DNA of 64,000 nt. It comes from Diphasiastrum complanatum (lineage: Eukaryota > Streptophyta > Lycopodiopsida > Lycopodiales > Lycopodiaceae). Where the stretch lies: assembly GCA_029204225.1 (NCBI GenBank), contig CM055111.1, positions 2,494,329-2,558,328 on the forward strand, in the 5' to 3' direction. Both the position numbers and the translations under genes were made by a program. Below the pieces are notes generated by a model. That model saw only the letters and a program-made list of their open reading frames with translations. It searched no databases and had not been told where the DNA came from. This document shows, piece by piece, positions 1 through 9,972 of this stretch. Within the stretch, counting starts at the first letter, position 1; the number at the start of each line of letters is the position of its first letter.

Positions 1-657
1 TTGAGAAGTAGCATGTCGCTTAGATAAGCTCCTTTATCGTGATCAATGAACACCACATCAAAATACCGAGCATTCATCTCTTGCAGTATTGTCCTAAGCT
101 CCTCCATGCGCGTGCTGAGTATTCCTTCTATCACTTGAACCTTTGACGATAACCCTGCACAAAACCAAAGCTTTGAATGAAGTAGATGGGCCCCAACGAC
201 ATGATAAAGAAAACAATTAAAACTGATTTCCTGAAGAGATAAATGTACGTTTACCTGCGAAGTCGATCATTGTTCTGGCAATGGCTGCGTTTTGTGGGTT
301 CATCTCCAAACTGATCAACGTACTTTCAGGATCCTGCAGCTGGGAGGCAATCCTGATAGCGGAATATCCACAGTAAGCTCCTAGTTCCAGCACAACTCTG
401 GGCTTTCTGTTCAGAATTGTGGTATCCAGGATCTGTCCCTTTTCAGCCCCCACGTTCATTAGCCACGTACGCTGAGCGTATTTATCAATGGCCTGTAGCA
501 CAGATTCAGGATTGCATTCCGCTGCGTGCTGAAGCACGTACTCGAGAAGCGCTTTCTCTCTGCCATCTCCTACTTCTCCTTTGAGATACAAGCTGGGACT
601 GGTTACTGCCCTGAGATAGGAGAATACTTTCACCATCAACTCTGGCAGCAAATTCAT
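1..657 (-). CDS. Catechol O-methyltransferase, animal-type (5' part, runs off left edge)
   Basis: Predicted AdoMet-dependent O-methyltransferase acting on catechols. Two exons are visible. Exon 1 is 657-255, ending at a TCGCAG|GTAAAC donor. Exon 2 is 154 to beyond position 1, after a TTTTGTGCAG acceptor. The phase-1 junction joins cleanly to give FAGLSSKVQVIEG. The SAM-binding motif I reads VLELGAYCGYSA, preceded by the helix with AIDKYAQRTWLMNVG. Exon 2 carries VVFIDHDKGAYLSD, the metal/catalytic motif whose Asp and Lys correspond to the Mg-binding Asp and catalytic Lys of mammalian COMT. This resembles animal soluble COMT much more than plant caffeoyl-CoA or caffeic-acid OMTs. The start is placed at the first ATG in frame (657); the frame stays open a little upstream, so an upstream exon is possible. 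No membrane anchor is visible. The C-terminal third lies outside the window. The family is well supported; the substrate is not. Confidence 0.88.
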
Positions 658-2320
658 CTTCTTTTGCAGTAGGATGTACACTGCTCTTTAACTCAAATGC
701 TAGAAGCTCACAATGTTTTATGGCAAAGATGTATAGTAGTACTGTAGTATTTAGCTTCCTGAGAGCTCAGATTGCTAGAAATTATACTAGTGCCGGAAAA
801 AAATGTTGCTGTCCAATATTATGTAATGTGTTGCAGCGGAATGTGGAGGCCACCTGTCCTCTCATTGAACAGGATTCTGAGATTTACATGAGCTCATTAG
901 AAACAAACACTTGTGCCAATGAAGCCTATTAACCTTTAATATCAAGGAAGTCATGATTCTCAACCTCTGGACTCTGGAGTTGCAAAATATTCAGTATGTT
1001 GGATTGAGGCATTGAGTTTTGTACACACGCACATTGCCCGGTTGTTTCGGAGATAACTGTCACTTCAGGCTTTGGTAACTTCACAATTTCACAAAGATGG
1101 TCCATGCTTCAGAGTAGACCATCACAGAAGGCTTTGTCATCTTCACAAGGATAGATCGGCCACACCCAAATCCGGATTCCTGCTCAGTGCTCACTGTAAT
1201 CTCAGTACAATGTAACCTGGTTGTCATACACGCTCCTGCATACAGACCTCAATCAAGTTCCAGGGCTCCAACCCTCCAACCCCCATATGGGATAAGACCC
1301 GGATAAGTCATGAATCATGATCCTTGTGTTTTGCCGGTCTACATCATGTCAACATGACTTGGAGGTCTGCAGTTGCCCTGAGAGTTGGAGTCAATGGCAT
1401 TCACCGACGGCTAGCATGTATTCACCGACGGCTTGCAAATAATAACTAGCATGTAGCTCCATCCAGGTCACGAATCCCAAGCATCCATGCACCTTTAATC
1501 CATGATCCATCACGCTGCTCCCAACTTCATCGTCCGCCACGCCCCCCACCCCCTTCAAGTGCGCAAACACGCATTAACAGTGCTCGAGGTAGCGGCCCAT
1601 ATCTCCTGACACTGGCTGCTACGTACCAATACATTAATATAGGCGATTATCAATTTTTGAAATTTTCTGCAACTCAATTGAACACCGCAAGTACAAATTT
1701 ATATGTATATTATATGTGTGTGTGTGTCACACAGTTATCCTCAAGAAAACCTGCACATTGGAAAGCTTCTTCGTTACTCATAAAAGGCTTTAAATGCCTA
1801 TATAAGAACTGTCAAAACTTTTACAATACTGGTTTTTGAAAAATAATGTTGGTTCCATTTCTGAGCTTTGCCAGACACACTGAACTTTGCCAGACACAGG
1901 CACACACACACACATACCAGTAAACCTTGACCATCACTTCCTTACTCAAACCCACCTTCATTAGCTTACACAATCTTAGTTTGACTCTCTTGTATCTACA
2001 ACAAAATTCAATACAACATGGAAGAAATGAGAGTATCATTCGATTAACCACCTTTTGCAGATACATAATACTCTAATACATTACTGCAAGACCTAAATCC
2101 GACTGGTGCTTGAATTTCAACAAGCTCTCTTTGGAAAGAGGTATTTCTCCCTAAGAACAAGTAACATTATTCTATGATTCTTAGACTAAAACTTTCAAGC
2201 CTAGAAACAATTATTAGTCATAAAAAATAAAACAATCATGTAATTTTTAACAACTGTAAGGCCAGGTGCTCAAGTTTGCTTTGTATTTTAAAAGCACTTC
2301 CATGAGCACAATATCCATCT
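658..2320. other. Upstream flank of COMT, no gene seen
   Basis: This stretch should hold the COMT promoter. I see no convincing coding exon. It has a short direct repeat of a TTCACCGACGGCT word near 1400 and 1419, and a GT run near 1714-1726. Short open frames here have no recognisable motif. Confidence 0.5.
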
Positions 2321-2324
2321 ACCT

Positions 2325-2427
2325 TTCTCTCTCCTCCGGAATCTATCATTCTCTCTCTACAATGTGCATTTTCTCTCTACAGAATGTATGTTCTCTCTCT
2401 CTACAAAATGTACGTTCTCTCAGGACT
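2325..2427. repeat. CT-rich minisatellite, TCTCTCTACARAATGT unit
   Basis: The words CTCTCTACAATGTGCATT, TCTCTACAGAATGTATGTT and TCTCTACAAAATGTACGTT follow each other, giving about three imperfect copies of an approximately 25-bp unit, flanked by further TCTC runs. Confidence 0.7.
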
Positions 2428-2844
2428 TCCTTGCAGGTCGGGGCCTCGGTCAAGGCCTTGCACCATACAAAAATTTCAATAACCACATAAAAGTAGGAGT
2501 TAAAAGTTTGAACAACATGCAAAGATATCTCATGAATTTTTAATAGGTCAAATTGTATTTTTGGAAGAAATTTTTTCTAATTTTGCACATTTCACATTGA
2601 TCGTGAATATGAATCTCATTAAAATATTAATTGCAAAATTGCTTGTAGTTATTTTTCTCTTATATTGCATATTTTGAGGAGTTTTCACCAACTCCTCTCA
2701 GCTCAGTACTTGCTATATTTTCCATGCTCTCTTTTTTAGCTGATGAAGTGAGGTCCATCTTCGTTAGTGTGTATTAGCAAATCTTCATCTAAATCCGCAT
2801 CCAAAGCCAACAAAAAATCTTGTATGTCAGACTCATTTTGTCAA

Positions 2845-3060
2845 ATTTTTCGGGGTCGAAAAAATTAGACCCGCCGATCCGACCCGATCTAGGGTCAAAC
2901 ACGTCCGTATAATTTAGTGAAGGGTCGGAAAAATCTGGACCAATCAGACCCGACCTAGGGTCGGAAAATCTCTGTTTGTTAGGTAGGCTTGACATTGGGT
3001 CAGAAAAATCCGATATTGGATTTTTCGATCTTTCGAAAAACTCGAGCCTTCTGTTTTCTG
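2845..3060. repeat. Degenerate GACCCGACCTAGGGTCGG repeats
   Basis: Several copies of a partly palindromic word (GACCCGATCTAGGGTC, GACCCGACCTAGGGTCGG, and related GGGTCGGAAAAAT words) occur in about 200 bases. They could form small cruciforms. No coding function is apparent. Confidence 0.6.
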
Positions 3061-3121
3061 GATTTTATAAAGTTTTCATAATGCTCATTAACAAATGGAT
3101 TTGAGGCTGAGCATCGAATTC

Positions 3122-3123
<2 letters not shown>

Positions 3124-3163
<40 letters not shown>

Positions 3164-3220
3164 GAAAATAAGGAGAGAACCCACCCGCCGCGCACCCATC
3201 GCGGCGGGTGGGCTCTCTCC
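3124..3220. repeat. TA microsatellite plus GC-rich hairpin 1
   Basis: A (TA)n run at about 3124-3160 is followed by an inverted repeat. Arms 3172-3192 and 3200-3220 are 21 nt each with one mismatch, around a 7-nt loop. The core arm word is CCCACCCGCCGCG. This is the first of five related hairpins up to 5037. Confidence 0.85.
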
Positions 3221-3239
3221 TAAAGAAAAAGTTATAGTG

Positions 3240-3241
<2 letters not shown>

Positions 3242-3289
<48 letters not shown>

Positions 3290-3341
3290 GAAAATAAGGA
3301 AGAGAGAGCCCATCCGCCGCGACGGCTGGACTCTCTCTTCT
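3242..3341. repeat. TA microsatellite plus GC-rich hairpin 2 (degenerate)
   Basis: A (TA)n run at about 3242-3286 leads into an AAAGAAAATAAGGA spacer also found before hairpin 1. A degenerate inverted repeat follows at 3301-3341 (GAGAGAGCCCATCCGCC against GGCTGGACTCTCTC). The shared spacer shows that the whole module, not just the hairpin, was duplicated. Confidence 0.75.
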
Positions 3342-3361
3342 TTATTTTTATTTAGTAAATA

Positions 3362-3475
3362 AGTTATATCTATATGTTATACCTATATAAATATGTTATA
3401 TCAATATATTAAGTGTATGTTATATCTATATAAATATGTTATATCATTATATTAAGTGTATGTTATATCTACATA
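3362..3475. repeat. AT-rich tandem repeat of about 54 bp
   Basis: The word order AAGTGTATGTTATATCTATA, ATAAATATGTTATATCA and TATATTAAGTGTATG recurs about twice with near identity. It is non-coding. Confidence 0.7.
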
Positions 3476-3731
3476 TATATACTGTACTTAAGAGCTTAAA
3501 AAATACTTACTTAAATTAAAAACATACTAACAAGTGTACTGAAGAGGTTACCTTTAAGCGCTCACTTGTATAAATTTTAAAAATGACTTGCATGAGCTTC
3601 CTGAGCTTCCAGAGGGTGGTTTTAAAATTTTATTCTAAGAAACAAACCTCGAGGTGAACCTCTTTTTATAGAGTTTCGATGGCCTTTGTCCAAGTCATCA
3701 ATCCATGTGAAAACATTTTGTTTTGACTCCT

Positions 3732-3812
3732 TAGTGTTACAACTCAGCAATCCGTGTTTATACCTCGTGATACCTCTCATCAATCTGTGTTTATACCTCG
3801 TGATACAACTTT
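3732..3812. repeat. Tandem pair with GTGTTTATACCTCGTGATAC core
   Basis: Two consecutive units share CAATCYGTGTTTATACC then TCGTGATAC with a period of about 33 bp. No gene is recognised in 3480-4290. Confidence 0.75.
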
Positions 3813-4293
3813 TCAATTTGTTGTCTTTTTGTATTTTGTCTCTTCCATGTCATTAATTCGTTTTCAAACTTCGATTCAGTTTATGCATCTATCTTGGATT
3901 GATGACATGGCAAGTCTCTATATATACGCTGTTTATTTTGCTCTGTTCACGTTTTAAATTGTTACAGTAGTATTTGTCTCTCAATCTTTCTCAACTAACT
4001 TAGCCTACGACAAAAATGGAATTAGTGGGGGGCCACCAAAAAAGCCAAAAACCATATATGCATAGAATAAATATGTTGATATGTAACGGCGACATGTGGA
4101 TTTTTAACATAATCTCATTTCCCACTTCTGTGGGCTTTTAACACAACCCATCTCTATATGATAACCCTCTCACCTACCAAAAAAATTCACTTTGCTTTGA
4201 ATTTTTTAGATTTCAAAAATCTTCCAACCTCCTTGATTTTCAGGTTTTCTACAAATGGTAAGTTTTTTAAAACTTTTTTAGCTCATGTGGAAA

Positions 4294-4296
<3 letters not shown>

Positions 4297-4371
<75 letters not shown>

Positions 4372-4388
4372 ATATATATATATATATA
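4297..4388. repeat. (AG)n then (TA)n compound microsatellite
   Basis: About 70 bases of uninterrupted AG (4297-4367) pass directly into about 20 bases of TA. Confidence 0.95.
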
Positions 4389-4431
4389 ATCTTAATTATG
4401 TAATTTAAAAAAAGAAGAAGAGTAGATTTGT

Positions 4432-4510
4432 TATATATATATATATATATATATATATTTAGCTAAGTGAAAAAGAAGAGGCGCCCACCCGTCGTGGCGG
4501 GTGGGCTCCT
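4432..4510. repeat. TA microsatellite plus GC-rich hairpin 3
   Basis: A (TA)n run at about 4432-4458 is followed by an inverted repeat at about 4478-4510 with arms GCGCCCACCC and GGGTGGGCTC around GTCGTGGC. It is the same family as hairpins 1, 2, 4 and 5. Confidence 0.8.
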
Positions 4511-4554
4511 TAGATTTGTCCTTTGAGTTAAAAATATATATATACAAAGGGTCG

Positions 4555-4829
4555 AAAATATACAACGGTTGAAAAATTCGATCCTTTGCAAAAATTCAAG
4601 TCTTTGCAAAACTTAGAGTCTTTGCAAAAATTCGAATCTCTTCAAAAATTCGATCCTTTGAAAAATTTTGAGTCTTTGCAAAAATTCGATCCTTTGGAAA
4701 AATTTGAATCTTTGCAAAAATTCGATCCAATGCAAAATTTTGAGTCTTTGCAAACTTGATCCTTTGTAAAATTTCGGGTCTTTGCAAAAAATCGATCCTT
4801 TTTGCAAAAATTTGATCCTTTGAAAAATT
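4555..4829. repeat. Minisatellite, about 18-bp unit TCTTTGCAAAAATTCGAT
   Basis: About 14-15 imperfect copies of a TTTGCAAAAATTCGATCC-type unit run head to tail. Two variants alternate: one ends GATCC, the other GAGTC or GAATC. The array translates on the minus strand as repeats of a Phe-Ala-Lys-rich unit, which explains open frames there. I regard these as non-coding. Confidence 0.9.
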
Positions 4830-4864
<35 letters not shown>

Positions 4865-4914
4865 TTTAATTAAAAAGAAGAAGAGGAGCCCACCCACTAC
4901 AGTGGGTGGGCTCC
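4829..4914. repeat. CA/TA microsatellite plus GC-rich hairpin 4
   Basis: A (CA)n run (4830-4848) and a (TA)n run (4850-4864) precede a hairpin at 4885-4914. Its 14-nt arms, GGAGCCCACCCACT and its exact reverse complement, are perfect around a 2-nt loop. Confidence 0.88.
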
Positions 4915-4931
4915 GCAAATTTATTTTTTGA

Positions 4932-4980
<49 letters not shown>

Positions 4981-5037
4981 AAAAAAGAAAGAAAGAGAGA
5001 GCCCACCCGCCACGGTGGGTGGGCTCTCTCCTCTTCT
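4932..5037. repeat. TA microsatellite plus GC-rich hairpin 5
   Basis: A (TA)n run of about 47 bases (4932-4978) is followed by a hairpin whose core arms are GAGAGAGCCCACCC and its complement (4995-5030). The pairing extends outward through purine-rich AAGAAAGAAA and matching CTTCTTTCTT flanks to about 5037. Confidence 0.88.
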
Positions 5038-5226
5038 TTCTTAAGTCAAAATATCATAAATTCATATATATAATTTCATATATATACTATCATATATTTA
5101 AAACTTGATATTGTCATTTTCTCATACTAATAATGTTTATTAATGAACGTGTGCAGGCATTTTATGCAGCAAAAGAAACAATCCTCATGCCCGTTGGTGA
5201 TGCGAATTAATTTTCTTTACAAAGGC

Positions 5227-7557
5227 ATGGAAAATTGTTCAGAAGCCTAGTTCCAGTGGGCAGTACATGAAAGTCTTCGTTGTTGTCTCCAAAGTATCTG
5301 TTGGTGATCCTGGTTTCTCGATGGAAGATGTTGAAACTATAGGTGTGGTCTGGGCAATTATAATGCCGGAAACGATGCTGATTAAAAAGGTTGAATTTAT
5401 GACCCAAGGTTCTAATGGTGAAGAACGCCATATTGTTGTATCTTGCGCGGATACAATTTATTATACTGAGGCAGCCGAATTTCGTGACTCAACTGGTGCA
5501 TTACATAGATATCATGGGAATTTACTCAATGAGATGATTGCACTACATAACTTGCATGAAATGATGCGGGAACGTGAAGAAACAATGATGGAGACAGCTG
5601 AAATTGTCACGGCTATAGTTAGAAGCTGGCAGGAACAGAATTGGTATTATATTTTGAGACACAACCGACACCATCCTCAGCTCCAACTCTATCTAGAGGC
5701 AGAAAACAAGCACGACAAAAAGCTGCATCGAAATGACGCCACCCTGATCAAGACAAAATTTTTGTTGGTCAGGCTAGTTGGACAAGCTGGAAAACGTTCA
5801 ATGGAGCCAAGGGTTGATCTGACTAAAATGAGATCTGGAGACATAGAAGATATTATATCATCCTCTGATAATAATGATTCTTTGGGTGAGTTTGAGGAGG
5901 AAACAAATGTCAATCTAATTGATGCTTACTCTGATGATGTTGGTTACGTGTGGGGCAAACATACGTATCGAATTAAGTATTCGTTGAGCCTCCCTTTATA
6001 CAAACCAATGTGCCCTTGATTTCTCCTTTGTTAAACAGTTGTATCAATTTTTTTGCATGATAAACGGGCCTGCACCTACTTCCATCAATGTCACAGTGAG
6101 GCCAATTTCTTTCAAAAAGGAGATGAACCCGAGGTTTTCTTCGACAATCCAAAGAAATTTAAATGAAAGGGGGCCTATCCCACCCCGCAAAAAGAGGAAG
6201 CAAGCACAGCCCAAGCGTTCGCAACCCAAGCCCAAGATCTGGCTAGTACGTCTGCAATTCCCCTGGTTGAGAGTCCTCCCGTAACCCCTGATCTTCAAAT
6301 GCACGATTCTCCTTCTATACATGAGGATGACCTAAATACAGTGGTAGACATGATTGTTTATGATGTTGATGCAACTGATAAAGAGTTGCACATCAGACTT
6401 CCGAATGAATCTAAAGACACATTTTTTGATTCTGAGAGGTACATTGATTTTGACCTGTATATAGCCAAGAAAATAGATGATCTCAGAGGGGAGTTTATGT
6501 TTTGTATAGACGATATTAATTTTGCAATGCATATCAAAGACCCGCATTGTAGGGAGCTAAAAGAGAAGACCTCATATATCTCAGACACAGTAGTTGAATT
6601 TGCTTGTGCATACTATCTACATAAATATACATATACAGTCACGAAGGAAATTTTTGTTGTATCTCCATTTTTTGGGCATCTTTAGTACATGGATTTAATC
6701 ATGGAATGAGTGGCATGCAAAGAATTCATTGTCATGCACACAGGTGTGCAACTTCCAATCGAATCCACTTTCATGGATATGACGTGCACACTCCAATGTT
6801 TGCAGCCAGAAAGAGACAAGCAATGAATTACTAGAATCTATAAGAGTTTCCAAAAGAAAAATCTTACAGAAAATAGATATTACAAGAAGAAACTATCTTA
6901 CTTTGAACAGTATGGGATGATGAACATTGATGCCTCTTTGCTGGTGTGCCTGAAGAGCCTTCTGCCTTTCCTCTCTTTATTCAACAGATGGTGGAGCTAT
7001 TGCCCAGGCCGGATGGGTTGGTTGTAAATACCAACATAGAGGTTGTTGATGCAAAGGTAAAAGGAATCTTTTTACGTATTTTATTTGCATGATGGCATGT
7101 AGTTTAGAATTATATTGAATTATACTTTAAGAATTTTTTGTTGTGATTTCTTAGTCTTCGCAACAAGACGATGCTTTCAGGTTCGGATGGTATTCAATCT
7201 GGAACGTTAAATCATTCTTGGATTGGTATATGGTGCAACCTCCAGATGCTAGTATCCGTGAGGTATTTTTTTCAATGTTCCAGTATCCTGATGATATATT
7301 GTTAACTTTGTGAGTTTATATATTTTAAAACATTGGCTAATACATACATACACTCGATATATTTTTTTTTGCAGTTCCAATGTCCTGACGTATCAACAAA
7401 TGCGATTCATCAGTATCGGCATGAAATGTTGGAAATTTTACTATCATGTGCAAGGCCCTACAAGCATGAAGGTGCCTCGAATGAACCTGCCAGGGGATCC
7501 GTGGATGAGGTTACAGTGCTCGAGGATATGCCTCAGGAACCTTTGAATGAAATGTAA
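5227..7557 (+). CDS. Unrecognised multi-exon gene, possible Ulp1 (C48)-like region
   Basis: A long frame runs from about 5227 (first ATG 5267) to 6019. The same frame reopens to 6685, broken by stops at 6017 and near 6163 that may be spliced out or be real damage. Further on, three consecutive phase-0 exons with good splice sites are seen: 6988-7056 (CAG acceptor, GTAAAA donor), 7155-7262 (TTAG acceptor, GTATTT donor), and 7375-7557 (T-tract plus GCAG acceptor, ending TAA). The middle of the gene has an acidic, Pro/Thr-rich linker near 6200-6330. The segment SYISDTVVEFACAYY then FVVSPFFGH resembles the N-terminal part of Ulp1-type cysteine proteases found in plant genes and in some transposons. 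The catalytic His/Asp/Cys were not located. I do not recognise the N-terminal 250 residues. It could be a host gene or a transposon-borne gene. The gene is likely real; its function is a guess. Confidence 0.45.
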
Positions 7558-7987
7558 ATATAGTTCTGACAGACACATAGAAATATATCATCACATGGTG
7601 ATCCATAGAACAATAGATAAGCAAATAGAAAGTGGGCTATTACTGAATGCCACAAATATATTATATCGATTTAAAAAACAATGTACATTTTTCAAAATAC
7701 TAAATACAAATTGCTTGATGAAATCTTGAAGTCATTTGAGACTTCTTTGTATTCCTTTTTTTTTTGAAAAAGTACATTGATGTTGCTCGTCTATCATCCC
7801 AATGTTTATGCGGTTTCAACAATTTCTACGCTTCTATTTAAGTCCTTGAACTCTATGCGACTTTCTTGTCTTGGTCTTACCTGTACATCAAAGAAACTTG
7901 TTAAACAATATCAACATTGAGATTATGTCAAATGAAATATTGCAATACCGAAAACACTGAAACATGTTTAAATAAAATCATTGAAAG
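7558..7987. other. Intergenic, no feature seen
   Basis: AT-rich sequence between two convergent gene-like regions; nothing recognisable beyond a T run near 7756. Confidence 0.5.
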
Positions 7988-9208
7988 TCATTTTAAATGT
8001 GTACTGGAATAAATACACAGACACCTACCAATCTCTCGTTGACTCGAAAACATAATATCATATTGCAGCAATGTAAGCTCTAATCGAATGTGATCGAGTG
8101 TCCAATCTTCTTCCACCTCAATTGTTGTAAGAGTAGAATTATTTTTCCTCACTTGAATTTCTATTTGATCTTGATGATTCACTGTAAAATCCTGATCCAA
8201 TGCTTTCCATCCGTTGCCAACTTTGGACCATCTTCTATAATAAAATGTTAAAGAAAGCACTTGTTTTTCTATAAAATATCTAAATTTCATTGACGATCTA
8301 TTAACTATGCACTCGATATTGCCATTACTCTTTTTATCCCAATAATCATCAATGAGGCTTGATAACATATTGTTTGTTAAATCACTACAAATAAACATTG
8401 TCACTATTTTACGAATATTACAGTCAACAAAAAAATCAACAAAAATTGCAATAGGCAAAAAACCAGTGCAATCTATTGTTTTTTGAACCTGTGCTACATT
8501 TCATACAATTTTGAATGTCAATAAAAAACCTTGATTGGAAGCTCTTTGCTATGGTGGAATCTGGAGGAATCCATTTGCTTGAGAAAGAGGGTAATGATAT
8601 CGCCTCTAATTTTCCACCTAAACTGGATGGTGTGTAAAATGAATCATAGAAGAAAATACAAGAATCCAAAAGTGATCTCGTGGAGCGGTTCTTGTATTGC
8701 AGAAGACCAATATCAGAATGAATAACGTCCATGATGCCGACAAGGGATTGTATAGGTTGCCATTCGATTATGCTTGATGGATACAAATCTACACAAATCC
8801 ATAAAACTATATGTCATTTAAATACTCAGATACACGTCTAAATGATTAATGCAAAGCTCAAATAAAAAAAGTCTCCAAAACTTACAATTGCATTTGAGTC
8901 TGTCATTTGAACTTACGCCTTCCACTCTAGTTTCCTTATGCATGTAGACATGTTGAATCAAGACCTTTGAAATAGATCAACCACTGGGTGAAACTTTGAA
9001 GTCTAAAATTCCACCTTTCCAAAAATTTCTATAATTCATATTTGATTTTCTCTTTTTACCAAAAACACCTCTTGAGGAGGGATGCATGAGAACCTAGTGA
9101 AATTTTCTATAGATACGTGGTATCCAAGAGCCATCAGAGTCTTTTTTATTACAAACAAAAACTGAGACAACATTGCTTCGTGGTCTATGGCTTCCGGAAG
9201 CCATTGCA
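7988..9208 (-). pseudogene. Unrecognised gene-like region, minus strand
   Basis: Read on the minus strand, an exon candidate begins MASGSHRPRS near 9208. A larger exon starts at 8788 after a GTGTAG acceptor (LYPSSIIEWQ). This second frame contains a Cys-x2-Cys and then Cys-x2-Cys pair (near 8525-8455), which might be a zinc ribbon. A one-base frame shift in a T-rich stretch near 8450 leads to a second frame (to 7988) ending in a segment with acidic EVEEDWTLDHIRLEL. I cannot assign a family. A zinc ribbon followed by an OB-like region would suggest an RPA-like protein, but this is weak. The frame shift may be an unrecognised intron or damage. Confidence 0.3.
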
Positions 9209-9972
9209 AAGCTAAAAGAAGTTGAACAACAGAGTCTGAAACAAAATATAGTTGAATCAGTATGAAAATAAATAACAAAATTTGTAATAAATGTTGGCGG
9301 TATTTCGTAAATCATATATGTTAGTCTAACTATGGTTAGATCAAAATAGACTTTTTAACCACAAGTGTTAGGTCCCGGGCACTTAGGAAACTCACGGGCA
9401 ACAATTATGATCCAATCACAAGTCAGGACCCTGCTCGGCGGGAGTCTTGAATTGTATAAAAATATGACCGGAAAGTTCCAAAAAAGAAATCGACCGGCAA
9501 CAACGTTACGGTCTTTCACAAGTGTAAATATATAACTGGGCCAAGTGTACGTCGAATAGTTGAAAAGTCAAAAACAAAATCTTGACAAAAGGCCCTTTTG
9601 GTGTTCAAAACTCCTCTAATGATTGGATGGGATATGTAAAAATAGGTTCTTATCTCATTGTACTTTTGAACCTATTGATGGTCAGCATTTTTGTTGTGCA
9701 TGTAATGAAATAGCGTTGACCGTAGTGAGTGGCAGTAAACTTCATAGCCAAATATACGATAGGCTATTTGCATATGTGCATGTGTATATTTGTATATATA
9801 AAAGCACGCCCCGCACATATTGGAGTCCAATAGGTTGAATTATGAACCTAAGGGCAAACATAAGAGGAACAGCCTGGCAGAAATAATGGAACATGCGCGA
9901 GAGCTCTAGATCTCGTTGGACAAGCCATGATACATCAAAGGGGTCAAGCTGGATCAAGAGACGAGCAAAAAA
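9209..9972. other. Intergenic with GC-richer segment, no gene
   Basis: From 9360 to 9610 the sequence is richer in G+C (words GGTCCCGGGC, CTGCTCGGCGGGAG) and resembles in style a stretch at 40.70-40.93 kb, including GGGCC, AAAGGCCC and CTCCTCTAAT-like words. No gene is recognised. Confidence 0.35.

Noticed and set aside
3065-3313. Minus-strand 82-aa frame with Ile-Tyr repeats
   Set aside because: Produced entirely by the TA microsatellites and hairpin arms; no gene context.
4158-4403. Arg-Glu repeat frame
   Set aside because: Translation of the (AG)n tract.
4596-4850. Three overlapping minus-strand frames rich in Phe, Ala and Lys repeats
   Set aside because: They are translations of the 18-bp minisatellite, open in several frames at once because the unit is a multiple of three and lacks stops.
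3172-5037. GC-rich hairpins as a CRISPR array or as bacterial-type terminators
   Set aside because: Spacing is irregular, the spacers are microsatellites, and the genome is a plant's; the repeats are inverted hairpins rather than direct repeats with unique spacers.
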